From positions 8,451,700 to 8,515,699 of the forward strand of contig NC_088654.1 of the NCBI RefSeq assembly GCF_964019385.1: a DNA stretch of 64,000 nucleotides, written 5' to 3'. The DNA comes from Sycon ciliatum. Taxonomy: Eukaryota > Porifera > Calcarea > Leucosolenida > Sycettidae. The notes beneath the pieces were generated by a model, which searched no databases, was not told the DNA's origin, and worked only from the letters and a program-made list of their open reading frames with translations. Below, in pieces: positions 39,210-49,641 of this stretch. Numbering within the stretch: the stretch's first letter is position 1; every line of letters begins with the position of its first letter. Both the position numbers and the translations under genes were made by a program.

Positions 39210-41170
39210 AGGAAAAAGGTGCTTCAATCAGCTGGGTGCTGTGGACCAGGATAAAATTAGTGGACGTAAATTCGTCCGCCTCGCAAGTTTTTGAATGGTG
39301 TTATCCCATAATCCCAGCATAAGCTGCTATGTCTGACAGAGCTTGTTCGCTGTCATGGCGTCAGCCAAGGGCAGATGTAAGTGTCTGCGTAATATTATTG
39401 TCAGTGGTTTGGTGATAATGGGCGAGTTTAGGGGGATCCAGTAAGACATTAGTGTTACTCATTTTTACTACAAGTGCAGACAAAGGAAGAAGGAAACTGA
39501 CAAGCTACGGAGACAGTATCCTGTCAGTTTTGTGGCCTGTTTTCGCACTTTCTGACTCTTTCTTATCCTGTTGTAGAACATGTACAACTGTATAAGTATG
39601 GAATTAATTATTTGATGCGAACAGGCGGATAATTCCAATTTTACGCGATTCGTATGCAATTTGCCTCGAGTTATGCGATTATTCGATTTTGGTAGGAATT
39701 ATGCGAAAAATTATGCTAGCATAATCTGTCAAGGCCTAAGTCGTGGATAGTTGCTTGATGACTCATGGCCATGTTTTTTCTCCTTATCTCTTTACTTATG
39801 GGCTTACCATCCGAGTATTTCTTCTAGTATTAAGCCAAGTGCTCTACTAGTTGTTTTAATTTTTATATAATATTTACTCTACGTTACGAGAAGTCTGTGT
39901 GAGTTGTATGTATGGCTGGGCGAACAGGGAGGCTCAAAACATTTCGCGTGCCTCCAAAACGACATAATTATGCAGCAAAAGAGATCGTGTTGAGTGTTTT
40001 GATCGAGGAAATCAATTGTTGGAGGCGAGTAAATATATTTCCGTGCTTCATTGCCATGGAAGGCAGCCGACAGTAACCGCGGATACGTGATCGCCGTACT
40101 GACTTCTTCTTTAAAATTCGTTATCATCGTCGGAATGTCTCGACCGCAAGCCAGAACCACATAGAACATTCACTCAATAACGTATGTAGGTGGCGAGTAA
40201 CACCATTCAACTCCATCTCTTGATTTGAAAGCAAACAGAGTATAAACTGATGATCAGAAAAGTAATGTTTCAATGTTAGAATAGTAACACCAGCCGCTAG
40301 CCAATGGTTGCCAGTAATTATTATAATTCGGAAAACCTGTCTGTGTGGGTCATGTATTGCATATTCGAGGGAAGCTGTTAGAATCAATAACGATATTATA
40401 CCGTACTATCATGAGCCGAAAAACACACACAAGAGAACTGCGCAGGATATCTTTGCCATACAAATAATGATTATGGCTTTGGGTGCATCTTGAAAGGGTC
40501 CATCATGTCCCAACAACGGTAGGGTAGATAAAGTTTGGATGTAATATATGTATCGCTAGTGGCAATTGATGCCCAGCCAGCAATAATCCGATTGGCATCA
40601 GAATTTGAATGCTCATAGGTAATGCTAGACAGAGGATCATCTTTGGGGGTACCGTGGTTGAAGGGCGGATCAAGTGCTTCAAATGTGTGGAGGTCATAAT
40701 TCAGGATATGCACTAAGTGATGAACTGCAGAAATGCACTTAGGTGCGCACCGGGAACACCAGTCTACTGTGAGATCGATGGAGCTTCTCCAATCCGATCG
40801 ACTGTTATGGGGAGGGAAGTACGTTGGCCTTGCAAGCAACAAGTACGAAACAAGGCCTAGTTTAAAAGGTGACCCGGTATCATTCTTTTTACAGATGTGG
40901 TCACACAACAATTTTTCCTTTATGTGAAAACCGATCACTTTCTCGAGACGAGATTCTGATGACGAGTATCGAGTACTGTACACGTGATGGCAAAGCAAGA
41001 TCTCTAGCAAGCATTTTCTTCTAAATAGATCACTTGTATCTTGATCCGAATTCGACGAACACACACGAAATATTTGTCGGGACCAGATGGTTTCCCTTAC
41101 TTTCAAGTGTGGAGGAACATGTCCTTCAGGCCATTCACTGGTCAACGTATCATCATCCTTGCTTTTCCCA
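39210..41170 (+). repeat. Segmental duplication, copy 1
   Basis: Aligns by eye in the same order and orientation with 43175-46000. Shared blocks: GATCAGCTGGGTGC, CGCCTCGCAAGT, TTTTGATCGAGGAAAT, AGAGAACTGC, CATGTCC. Contains the orphan ORF at its right end. Confidence 0.7.
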
Positions 41171-41592
41171 TAAGAAAATGATTCACCAATATTCGCATGG
41201 CTTACTTTCAAACGTTCAGATAGGAGAACATGTACCTTTTCCCAATCCCTCCGGAAAACGTCGGCATTGAAGGCTTTGGGAGGCAGATCGTCCAGCACAC
41301 GATGGAGTGAAACGTCAGCGAACTTTTTCATCTGCGAAGGGGCCAGTTGTGGCTGATGAAGAACGAGTGATGAATCAGACAGCACAGATACCTCAACGTC
41401 CACACATTCTTGGAAGAAGGCTCTTCCCGGTGCTCGCTGCTCGTCCAAATACTGCAAAAAAATAGTCATCGTTTCCCTTTCGCAGGCGTTACCAAGTGGA
41501 TGAAGACTACCCGTACAACAATCAATGTCGGTATGGCAAGGCTGACAAACCTCAAGTCCTACAATATATAAGTCTCTTGGTGGACGCGACAA
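40471..41592 (-). CDS. Intronless orphan protein, 373 aa
   Basis: A long uninterrupted frame with no family I recognise. It begins M-S-R-P-P-R-D and soon has a Cys/His cluster C-Q-P-C-H-T-D-I-D-C-C that could bind metal. The middle is charged (D-W-E-K-V-H-V-L-L-S-E-R-L-K). Later come C-H-H-V-Y-S-T-R-Y and W-C-S-R-C-A-P-K-C, further paired cysteines. No signal peptide or membrane segment. A frame of this length in AT-balanced non-coding DNA is unlikely by chance, and a degraded duplicate (44370-46010) retains matching codons. It could be a genuine gene or the coding part of an unrecognised mobile element. Confidence 0.55.
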   Translation of the reverse strand: MSRPPRDLYIVGLEVCQPCHTDIDCCTGSLHPLGNACERETMTIFLQYLDEQRAPGRAFFQECVDVEVSVLSDSSLVLHQPQLAPSQMKKFADVSLHRVLDDLPPKAFNADVFRRDWEKVHVLLSERLKVSHANIGESFSYGKSKDDDTLTSEWPEGHVPPHLKVRETIWSRQIFRVCSSNSDQDTSDLFRRKCLLEILLCHHVYSTRYSSSESRLEKVIGFHIKEKLLCDHICKKNDTGSPFKLGLVSYLLLARPTYFPPHNSRSDWRSSIDLTVDWCSRCAPKCISAVHHLVHILNYDLHTFEALDPPFNHGTPKDDPLSSITYEHSNSDANRIIAGWASIATSDTYITSKLYLPYRCWDMMDPFKMHPKP

Positions 41593-41639
41593 ACTAGTAG
41601 AATTATTGTGATAAAACTACAGCTGACAGAATAGCGCTT

Positions 41640-43065
41640 AACACAAAACTTCACACACAACCCTCTCCAAGCTGAAACATTCGGAATGTTACTCCCCTTC
41701 TCTCACCACCACTACCACTTCCCTACACACACCTGGCGTGTTGTCTATATATGGCAGTTGATATTATCTTAGCAGCCTGGTACAATAGCTCACCATAATG
41801 TTACGTCACACACGGACACATACAGCGACTAAACACAAGCTGCCAAGCTGGCCTGGAGGTGATGAGAACCATAGCTTAGTGCAAGAGTGTAACTTTGCAG
41901 TGTAACGTTCTCGTGTGCGTGATCTTTACTGTTATTCGTGTTGGGTAGCCTACTTACAATTTTATTGGCAGCTCCGTTGAATTTAGATACTTTCTGTGGT
42001 GAATTGTGGCAGAACGTCCCACCACCCTGCGGGCTCGTGTTTGTGTGAGTGGGTACGTTTGGGTAGCTATTGTCACCCGTGTCTTTTTACTCGTTCTCAT
42101 TATCCTCTTGCATTCTTCTGGTTGGCTAACAACAGCAGTCCGGTCGAAGTTTGTGATGTAGTGTGCGTGTCAGAAAAAAGAATGAAAAAGAAAAGAAAAA
42201 TCTAGAATGATTTTTTTATATTAATTCACTAAGTTGATTATAGTTTGGTTGAGTTGGGTAACTCCGCTCTTCTTCCTCGCTCACCGGAGGAATTTCTCTA
42301 GTCTCCTCGCGCAACTGGGGAGCACTCCAATGGAGAGAGAAAGATTTTCATAGGGCGGCTTGGTGTGAGAGGTGGACTGAGACTTGACGGCGCTAACGGC
42401 GAATATCAAGACCTTACGGCCACGGAGCTGCGGGACTCTGCGCTGGTCGTCTATCCGTGTGGAGGCAAAGCAAACGCGGGCAACATTCTGCTGAAGCGAG
42501 CGTGGAGCTGAAGCTGGATTGGTGACTGACGTACCTGCTTACTCCACAACACCGGCGCATAATGATGTACATGTACAAGACTTCGTGAGTATTCAACTCA
42601 AATTCGTGTTCCGTCAGCGTCAGTATCAGCAAGTACATGTAGTACAGTTTGTTCCCAAAATAACTTCGGGACAGTCTGTTCATGGTTTTCATTTGACTCG
42701 TTCTCTACACTTGCGATAATTTAGCAGCAATTCTAACGTTGTAGCGTTGTTCTCTTGTAATTTAGTGGAACCTGTATTGAGTAACTGAGTTTTATGTTTC
42801 GTTACATTGTCGACAGATCTCCTGTGTACCGGTTTTGTGGCACAATGATTATAGCCATTATATTTTGTCGTCCCCATTCTTGTGCAATCATGCATATGTA
42901 GGTAATGGTTGGTTCTCTTCATGTTATTGTGGCCAATTTCATAGATGTTGGTTGCCTTGTTGCTTTCTCTCCCCTCTCCTCTCACCCAAGCCATTCTGCA
43001 TAAGCGAAGCTGTGGACGCAGCATACTGCTGCTACACTTCAACGCGGGAATGCGTATAATAATAA
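41640..43065. other. Stretch without recognised gene
   Basis: Non-coding. A GTAGTGTGCGTGTCA(A/G)AAAAA block near 42160 also occurs at about 39140. The small open frames here have no recognisable domains. Confidence 0.5.
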
Positions 43066-43069
43066 TAAT

Positions 43070-43150
43070 AAGTTGATTATTCCAACTAGGAACACACGCT
43101 TCTTGCCGAACTGGACACTTGGCTGACGCACGACTGCCATCCGGGGCACA
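43070..43150 (-). repeat. Dispersed repeat family R, inverted partial copy
   Basis: Reverse complement of 26222-26310: GTTGATTATTCCAACTAGGA through CACGACTGCCATCC. Confidence 0.65.
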
Positions 43151-43730
43151 CATTGATTCACTGCGCAAGAAAAGCCACTTCGATCAGCTGGGTGCCAAAG
43201 ACCTGGCCAAATTTCGTGGCGGTAAGTCATCAGCCTCGCAAGTAGCTAAACCTGCTATGTATGTGGTTGTCTACCGTAGCTTGTTCGCTTTCGTGGCTTC
43301 AGCGATCGGTAGGTGTAAGGGTGAGTGTTAGGGTGACAGCGGGCGAGTTTAGGCTGAAGAATTTTTTAACCATGAGTGTATGAGTTCTAACTTGTTATGT
43401 ACGGCTGGGCGAAAAAAACATTTCGGGAGCCTCCAAAATGACATTATGCAGCAAAGAGGCCGTGTTTGAGTGTTTTGATCGAGGAAATCTATTGTTGGAA
43501 ATGCCTAAATATTTGCGTACTTGAGAGCGACCTAAGGCAGCCGATAAAATACCCACTGATGAGTTATCACTACACTGAATTCTCAAATTTCGTTATGATC
43601 GTCCGAATGTCTCGACCCCAAGTCTGCACCCCATAGAACATTCAGTCTGTAACGTACACTGCATGTAGGTAGCGAGTAACACAATTCAACCTCATCTCAT
43701 GACTTGAAAAGAGGCAAAGGAACTGATATT

Positions 43731-44134
43731 GAAATAATCTACGTGGAGATACAAGTTTAATAATAGCTATGAAAAGTATGAATGCCGCAGACATCACCAT
43801 GCAACATGACAATTTGTTCAAGGTTTGAGATTGTGTGTTTCCAGAATCGATTTTCAAGCTCCGATCATCGGTGGAAATGCGGGACTGTTCATGCCCATTT
43901 GTCACACTTAATCTTTATCTTAGCCCTCACTTTTTGTAATACTTACGCGTCATATGTCACACTTCTTCGGATTTTTAACCTTTGTTTTTCCCTTGATCAC
44001 TTTAGTTCCGTATTTCCACTGATGATCGGAGCTTGAGAATCGATTCTGGAAACACACAATCTCAAACCTTGAACAAATTGTCATGTTGCGTGGTGATGTC
44101 TGCGGCATTCATACTTTCATAGCTATTATTGAAC
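43731..44134. mobile_element. Long-TIR MITE in the duplicated segment
   Basis: Inverted arms about 43755-43882 and 44008-44134 (AATAATAGCTATGA, ATTTGTTCAAGGTTTGAGAT, GATCATC blocks). An 11-bp direct repeat GAACTGATATT flanks it (43720-43730 and 44131-44141). Absent from the other copy of the duplication, so it inserted later. Confidence 0.65.
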
Positions 44135-44737
44135 TGATATTTTAATAGAAAAGTTTTGTTCCAATTTAAGAATCGGAAAACCACCCGCAAACCCATGTTT
44201 GCCTTTCACACTGATTTTGAAATCTTGTTTGTGTGAGTCATGTATCGAATAGGAGAAAGCATCAGTTTGGTCAATATCGATATACTATCATGAGCGGAAA
44301 ACGAACACAAGAGAACTGCACGCAGAGATCGTTGAATCAAAGTTGATGGCATGATTATGGCTTTGTTTGCAACTTCAAAGGGCTATTCATGTCCCAGCAG
44401 TAAGGTAGACGCAGGACGGATGTACACTATCTATAGCCAATGTTAATAATGACTACCTCCGCAGAACAACAGCTATCGGTAATCTGGATGCTAAATAGAA
44501 GGACAACTTTATAGGTACTTTGGTTCAAGGGCGGACCAAGTGCTTGAAATGCTTAGTGGACGTAATGCAAGATATACACTAAGGGATGAACGCACCGGGA
44601 ACACCATAATTATTACGTTGAGTTCAATGGACCTTCTCTAATCCCTTTGGCTGGCCGTCATGGGAACTTCAGTTCATGCATCTTGCAAGCATTACCTCAG
44701 AAGTGACGACAAATTCGTCCATTTGAAATAATCTTAA

Positions 44738-45334
44738 CCCGTTCACCTCTCCACACTGCGCTCCCTGCCCACATTCACAACATCACTCCAAGGAGTGGCA
44801 GCGGAGGAACCTCACACGGCGTGCGGGCAGTGCAGCGAATGCCCCACGGGCCTCTGGGACTGTCGTCTCGGCCTTCCGTTTCTCTCACCTCATGATCACG
44901 TCACTATGGGACGGTTACTGCAATCTATCATTATGCATGTATACTCGCTATGTACGTGGCAACGTTAGTCCCAACTTCTACAATGTAATAGATGGTCTGC
45001 TTCTTCACTTGTCTAAATTCTAGCGCCATCTGTATGCATGTTTCAACAGCACTGTGCATTTCGTTATCACCTTTAGAACCTTTGTCACCTTCAACTTATT
45101 TCGGTGTGCTACTGTGACATTTCTTAGCAGAATGTGCGCAATTGCGCCACGTTACCCTATAAATCTACTCATTCCTGAATCTGCTATTCATTCGTTATCT
45201 ACCTCCACTGAGGAGCTCCTAATGAGCGAAACAGCTGTCTGGAGGATATAGAACATCTACCCTAGAACGAACTTCCTAGCTATGGAGTGGTGTTGTGAAT
45301 GTGGGCCAAGTGCGCAGTGTGGAGAGGTGAACGA
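44738..45334. mobile_element. TTAA-type MITE 3
   Basis: 597 bp, flanked by TTAA (44734-44737 and 45335-45338). Long inverted ends GTTCACCTCTCCACACTGCG and its reverse complement continue inward for about 45 bp (CCCACATTCACAAC). Inserted in the pseudogene. Confidence 0.7.
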
Positions 45335-45552
45335 TTAAGATTATTTGCAAGCATTACGTGGAAAATAAGGCCTAGTTCATCTCGTGTCCCAGTTCGAGCG
45401 GCGTCAGAGAGGTGGCCACATCGTAATCTTTCCGTTCTGTGACATCCGATCACTTTCTTTCGGCGAGATTCTGATGATTCGTATCGAGTGCTGTACAGGT
45501 GACAGCAAAGCAAGTTCTCTACCAAGCATTTTCTAGTAAATGGATTATGATT

Positions 45553-45862
45553 TTTTTAAAGAAGTAAATATTATCGTGTCCGTTTCCGAAGGGAACTCAC
45601 GACGGCCGCTAACACCCGATAAACCCTAGCGGCAGATGCAGCGCCTAACGGTGGGGGTGAGTGGATAAGTCTCACAACCACTGGCACAAGTGCCGAAAAC
45701 GACCCCATTAGCTGCATCCATGTACCCCTTGTGACTGGCCACAAGTTCCCAGTTGACTGTGGGTAGCAGCACGGCTGGAAAAACCGCTCCCAGGCAGGAC
45801 TTGAACCAGGTACCTCTCGTATCTCAATCATGGTCTTTGACCAACCCACTGTGCCTGACTGG
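45553..45862 (-). mobile_element. tRNA-derived SINE, copy 2
   Basis: Nearly identical to 11026-11333. Target-site duplication TGGATTATGATT (45541-45552 and 45863-45874). B box GGTTCAAGTCC on the - strand. Confidence 0.85.
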
Positions 45863-46049
45863 TGGATTATGATTGGGATTATATAAATCCCTAATCCATT
45901 TAGAAGAATGGATGGCTTTCCATACAGTCAAGCGTTCAGAAACATGTCCTTCAAGCCATTCACTGGTCAACGTATCATCTTCCTTCTCTTTTCCCATATG
46001 CAACGGCCGTTGTCATCCTTCCGGATCGACGCAGGCCGTTATTTTGGTG

Positions 46050-46072
46050 TTCGGGGGGGGGGGGGGGGGGTG
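46050..46072 (+). repeat. Poly-G run
   Basis: About 20 consecutive G. The neighbouring 46080-46900 shows nothing recognisable beyond a fragment of the TCAGTTTTGTGCC repeat family (46680-46760). Confidence 0.8.
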
Positions 46073-46916
46073 TTTGTTCTGCTGTGAATGGAGCGTCCCT
46101 TTAGATTCGTTTGATGGGGGATGGGTTGACCTGAAGAGTACTGGTGGTACTTTTAGTGCACCGTCCTTAACAGTGACCGACTGCCGGCCCGACCATCACT
46201 GCATCAGCAGACAACATTCTACCTGAAGAAACAGCTTACGCCGATGACGTAGACACTTCATCTCCACATCAAAATCATTCCTTACCAGCGCCCTACCCGT
46301 CATCGCAGGCGTTTTCTTCCGATGTGGTCTTGCCGTCAATACCAGTAAGGCTGAATGGATCCGTACTTACCTGGAACCCACTTTGGGAGATGCACCTCTA
46401 CAACATCTAGAAATGTCGGCACAACTCGTGGTAAAGACGCTTGGCGACAGGTGAAGACGCTTGGCTCGCTGTACGGCTAGGGTGAAGACGTGACGCGCCA
46501 TATTGGCTTGGCTGCAAGAGCATTTGGAGACACTCTAAAGTTATGGTTCAAACGCAACCTGCTTTCCACAGGGCACAACACTATTCGCCTTCTCGGTCCC
46601 ACCTTATGGTGATTGAACCTTCCAAGTTGAAAGACCATTGGTTTGCGCACTGGAGTTATGTTAGAGCTAAGTCTTAGGTCGTTGAATATCTCAGTAGCTT
46701 GTCAGTTTTGTGCCCTGTTATCGCACATTCTGATTGCTGATTACCGTGTTACAGTCGTGGGAATTAGTTGCTTCATAACTCGTTCCCAAGTGATTTCTTC
46801 TATTTTGTAAAAGGACTTCATCCTTTTTATAAAGTTTGTACAGTATTCCCTTTCAATCGTTCAAAGATTATGTTGAATTGTGTTGTAGAAGGAATCGCAT
46901 TACATTCCGTGATTTT

Positions 46917-47203
46917 TAGGGCTGCAACGGGTAGGGGTTTGGTCGGTTAACGGGTTCGGGTATTTTTGTCCCGGTAGCACGGGTACTCTATGGGGTATTT
47001 TATGGCACAGTTTGTACAGTGAGTGTGCACTTGCGCTGCATAGAAAGCATACAGTAAGCAGGTAGCCGTGTTTTTCACATGCACCGTTGCAAAAACACCG
47101 TACTCCAACTAGCCGATCGGGTTCTAGCAAATTGCTACCCTACTACCCGATCAAATAACGGGTAGCACGGGTATCCTACTACACGTACTCGTTGACACCC
47201 CTA
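46917..47203. mobile_element. hAT-type MITE
   Basis: 287 bp, TAGGGCTGCAACGGGTAG ... GTTGACACCCCTA. Flanked by GTGATTTT / GTGATTTC (8 bp, one mismatch). Interior CGGGTAGCACGGGTA blocks are shared with 515-790. Confidence 0.75.
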
Positions 47204-47239
47204 GTGATTTCGACATGACTGTATGTAGACATACTCAAT

Positions 47240-47284
47240 CTGCGGACAGAACTGTTTCGTCCTTTGTGGACTCGTCAGCGCAGC
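47240..47284 (-). ncRNA. Type I hammerhead ribozyme, copy A
   Basis: Read on the - strand: helix I strand CUGCG; core CUGACGA; helix II GUCC-ACAAA-GGAC; core GAA; helix III ACAG-UU-CUGU; then C17 as the cleavage site; helix I return strand CGCAG. All conserved core bases are present and helices I (5 bp), II (4 bp) and III (4 bp) pair perfectly. The very short helix III is typical of retroelement-borne animal hammerheads, which often cleave best as dimers. Confidence 0.85.
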
Positions 47285-47465
47285 ACAGAGGAAATGAGGC
47301 CGAACCTGATAGCAATGGAAATAAAAATTTCCAATCAGGCCCGAACGTACCTTGTCAGAGTGCTCAAACTGACAAGTCAGTGAGCTCTGCATAACGCAAA
47401 CAGCAAAGGCACTACCCCACGCAAGAGTGCTCAACTGCTACAAGAGCAGGAGCGAAATACTCAAT

Positions 47466-47510
47466 CTGCGGACAGAACTGTTTCGTCCTTTGTGGACTCG
47501 TCAGCGCAGA
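47466..47510 (-). ncRNA. Type I hammerhead ribozyme, copy B
   Basis: Same core, helices and cleavage site as copy A, 226 bp away in the same orientation. Self-cleavage at both would release a 226-nt monomer. Confidence 0.85.
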
Positions 47511-47565
47511 ACAGAGGAAATGAGGCCGAACCTGATAGCAATGGAAATAAAAATTTCCAATGTAT

Positions 47566-48315
47566 GTAGACAGTTTCCTCTGAGACAAAAATGCGATAAT
47601 ACTCATAAAAAGGACACACTTCAGGCTCATTACAAACATCTTGAAAGTTTTTGTCTTCACAAGTATACTTTCAAGCCTTCTCGTCAGGTGAAATACAGGC
47701 AAGGGAAAAGGAACAGGAACAGTGGATTAAATACAGTAAGAAGGTGGTAAAACAGCGCAAAAAAAGAAAGAAAGAAAGAAGATAGCTAAAGTAAACAGCG
47801 AAAATTGCAATAATGACACAAAGGTGCAAATGCGAGAAAACTCAATAAGCGTGACATGTAGTGCGACAACAAGAGACAACCAGTGGACATACATGTAACT
47901 AACGAGGGTTTGACGACCTACCTAACAGCCTAAGTGTGAATTTGATTTGTTTCTGCTTGCAAAGGTTGGGTTTCTTTGTGTGGATGTATACAGCTTCCAA
48001 AACATTCAGCAATCTAGCACTGCGTACACGTGACACAATCGAAAAACAATCATCTGAATACACAGCACGACAATCAGGATGCTCAAACAAATGACTAGCA
48101 ATGGACGACTCATACTTATCAGAACTAACATCAGAACAATCAGCATGTGAGGTGGACACATCCGATTTCACATGGCTAGTCGAGTAGACCCTAGCCGTTG
48201 CCTCTGTCTGTACTTTAGTCGCTGCCATCGCCGCCGTTGCCGATCTTGTCATTTCAAGATGTTTGTAATGAGCCTAAAGTGTGTCCTTTTTATGAGTATA
48301 ATGTATGTAGACATA
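47566..48315. repeat. Inverted repeat around the Penelope-like ORF
   Basis: About 47566-47645 and 48242-48315 carry the same block (TAGACA..., TACTCATAAAAAGGACACAC, ATGTTTGTAATGAGCC) in opposite orientation, enclosing the reading frame. Confidence 0.6.
47899..48252 (-). CDS. Penelope-like element ORF fragment, 117 aa
   Basis: C-terminal half reads S-S-I-A-S-H-L-F-E-H-P-D-C, then F-S-I-V-S-R-V-R, then V-L-E-A-V-Y-I-H-T-K-K-P-N-L-C. This spacing (S-A-I-x-x-H ... R ... E-A-x-x-I ... P-x-L) resembles the end of the GIY-YIG endonuclease of Penelope-like retroelements. The GIY-YIG motif itself and the reverse transcriptase are not here. The paralog at 52483-53277 has the same layout, and hammerhead repeats lie 3' of it. 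Confidence 0.5.
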   Translation of the reverse strand: MTRSATAAMAATKVQTEATARVYSTSHVKSDVSTSHADCSDVSSDKYESSIASHLFEHPDCRAVYSDDCFSIVSRVRSARLLNVLEAVYIHTKKPNLCKQKQIKFTLRLLGRSSNPR

Positions 48316-48799
48316 GTATTTTCCCTTTCGCACAATTGACGGGAGAGGGGGGGGGGATTTTTACCATTAACTGTTGAACACCTATCCTTTTCACACTTTT
48401 CCTCGCACCTCATATTAGTATTCTAAAGATTTCGTGGTATTAAAACAGAAGAAATCACATGGAAACGAGTTATGAAGCAACTTTCTCACAACATTAGTTT
48501 ATTGTGCTATAAGTAGTAGTTCTATTGGCCAATTTTGGTGGCCTGTTTGCCACTTCGGCGATACTTGGGGCCGAAGTCGCACCTTCTTTACATCGTTGTC
48601 CCCAGCGCGAGCTTCCGAATAGATGGCTTGGAGACAACAACGTGGTGAATGGCCAACGGTCCTCAGTGCTTGTTCTGCATCACCAAGAGCGACACTGACT
48701 AACGTTGCTATCTCAGTATCTGGTGCTCACGAGGAGTTTATTACCCTAGAAACGGAGCGTCTCTGTGTAGCAAGAAGGACCCATCAGTGTGTGTGATCC

Positions 48800-48985
48800 C
48801 CGGTAGCCTAATCGGTAGGGCGCTGTCCCGGAAAGACAGGGGTGCTGGGTTCGAATCCCGCTCGTGGATCCTTCTTTTGCAACATCTGTAAGTTTGTATC
48901 CCTGGTGAAGTTTGTGCCTGGAGAGCAGCACCTTTATATGAATTGTAAATGGTGCTCTTCAGGCACAATCTTTCTAAGCCTACTC
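48800..48985 (+). mobile_element. tRNA-derived SINE, single copy
   Basis: A tRNA-like head (48806-48880) has A box TAGCCTAATCGG, B box GGTTCGAATCC and a CTGTC/GACAG anticodon stem around a loop reading GGA (Ser-like). The acceptor and T stems are imperfect and C33 replaces U33, so it is unlikely to be a functional tRNA. A non-tRNA body follows to about 48960. Confidence 0.6.
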
Positions 48986-49037
48986 AAGGTAAACTGATGA
49001 GGCGTGAATTCCCCGAAACACTGCGTATTGAGCAGGG
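48979..49037 (+). ncRNA. Hammerhead-like core in repeat family R
   Basis: AACUGAUGA, then a GGCGUGAAUUCCCC helix II that is partly mispaired, then GAAACAC and GCGUAUUGAG. The core bases are kept, but helices II and III carry mismatches compared with 59248-59307. Probably a decayed copy. Confidence 0.35.
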
Positions 49038-49410
49038 AGTGCTGCTTTCTTGCAGGTTTGCCGAGTGGACGGTTCGATGGACATCTCGTGTACTCTGGAT
49101 TTGAGTCGTGAGTCAGTCAAGTCACTTGAAGTGAGAATTCAAGTCGCAGGAAAACGCGAGCTCCCATGTAGGGAGCAGCACACAATTCTCCAAGTGTTGT
49201 CGTTGTTGAAATTTTGTTTTGTATCGCAGACCAAACGGGCAATGGTGCCCAATATCATGATAGCGATAAAGTAACGGCCAAAAGCCAAGGGTACAACAAG
49301 CAGGCCTCCACGAAAGAGAGAAACACCCAGAAAACACAGACTGCAAATACTCTAAGAGAAAGGGAAAAAAGAAAAAAGAAGAAGAAGAAAAACGTGTCGC
49401 CGAAGTCGCA
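48990..49410 (+). repeat. Dispersed repeat family R, longest copy
   Basis: Runs from the CTGATGAGG core through TTTCTTGCAGGTTTGCCGAG, CGTGAGTCAGTCAAGT, to GCCGAAGTCGCACCA. Shares this order with 59090-59320 (-). Confidence 0.55.
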
Positions 49411-49641
49411 CCACCGCTTCTTCACAGGAGTGAAAATGCAGAAATAGTATCCCAGCATTATTTGACTGCTTAGGTATGGCGGCAATCAATAAAGGTCAAT
49501 ACTAAGGGAGTGATAAAGAATTACTTCAGTAGAAATGTAAATACTGGTACTATAATACACACGGATTGACAAGGCGTTCTTTTTAATCTGCACTCAAGAC
49601 TTGTCCAAACTCAGAAATTTTTTAAATGGATTTGAGCAGAG

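Larger units (their letters stand above)
43175..46010 (+). repeat. Segmental duplication, copy 2 (degraded)
   Basis: Diverged copy of 39210-41170, enlarged by at least three insertions: the hairpin element 43731-44134, the TTAA element 44738-45334 and a SINE at 45553-45862. Confidence 0.7.
44370..46010 (-). pseudogene. Degraded duplicate of the 40471-41592 ORF
   Basis: On the - strand 45280-45546 still reads L-L-C-C-H-L-Y-S-T-R-Y-E-S-S-E-S-R and K-V-I-G-C-H, matching the orphan protein. 45940-45995 matches its S-E-W-P-E-G-H region. Frameshifts plus the TTAA element and SINE break it, and the N-terminal part is missing. Confidence 0.72.
47231..47565 (-). repeat. Direct repeats carrying hammerhead ribozymes
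   Basis: Two copies (47231-47334 and 47457-47562) of a near-identical 105-bp segment, offset 226 bp. Each starts ATACTCAATCTGCGG and ends AAAAATTTCCAAT on the + strand. Each contains one hammerhead ribozyme on the - strand. Layout resembles the ribozyme-bearing pseudo-LTRs of Penelope-like elements. Confidence 0.8.

Noticed and set aside
42689-43168. 159-codon open frame on the - strand
   Set aside because: Spans a family R repeat copy and an (ATT)-like tract; no recognisable domain and no relative in the window.
48806-48880. Possible tRNA-Ser gene
   Set aside because: Good A and B boxes, but acceptor and T stems mispair and U33 is C. Followed by a non-tRNA body, so SINE-like.
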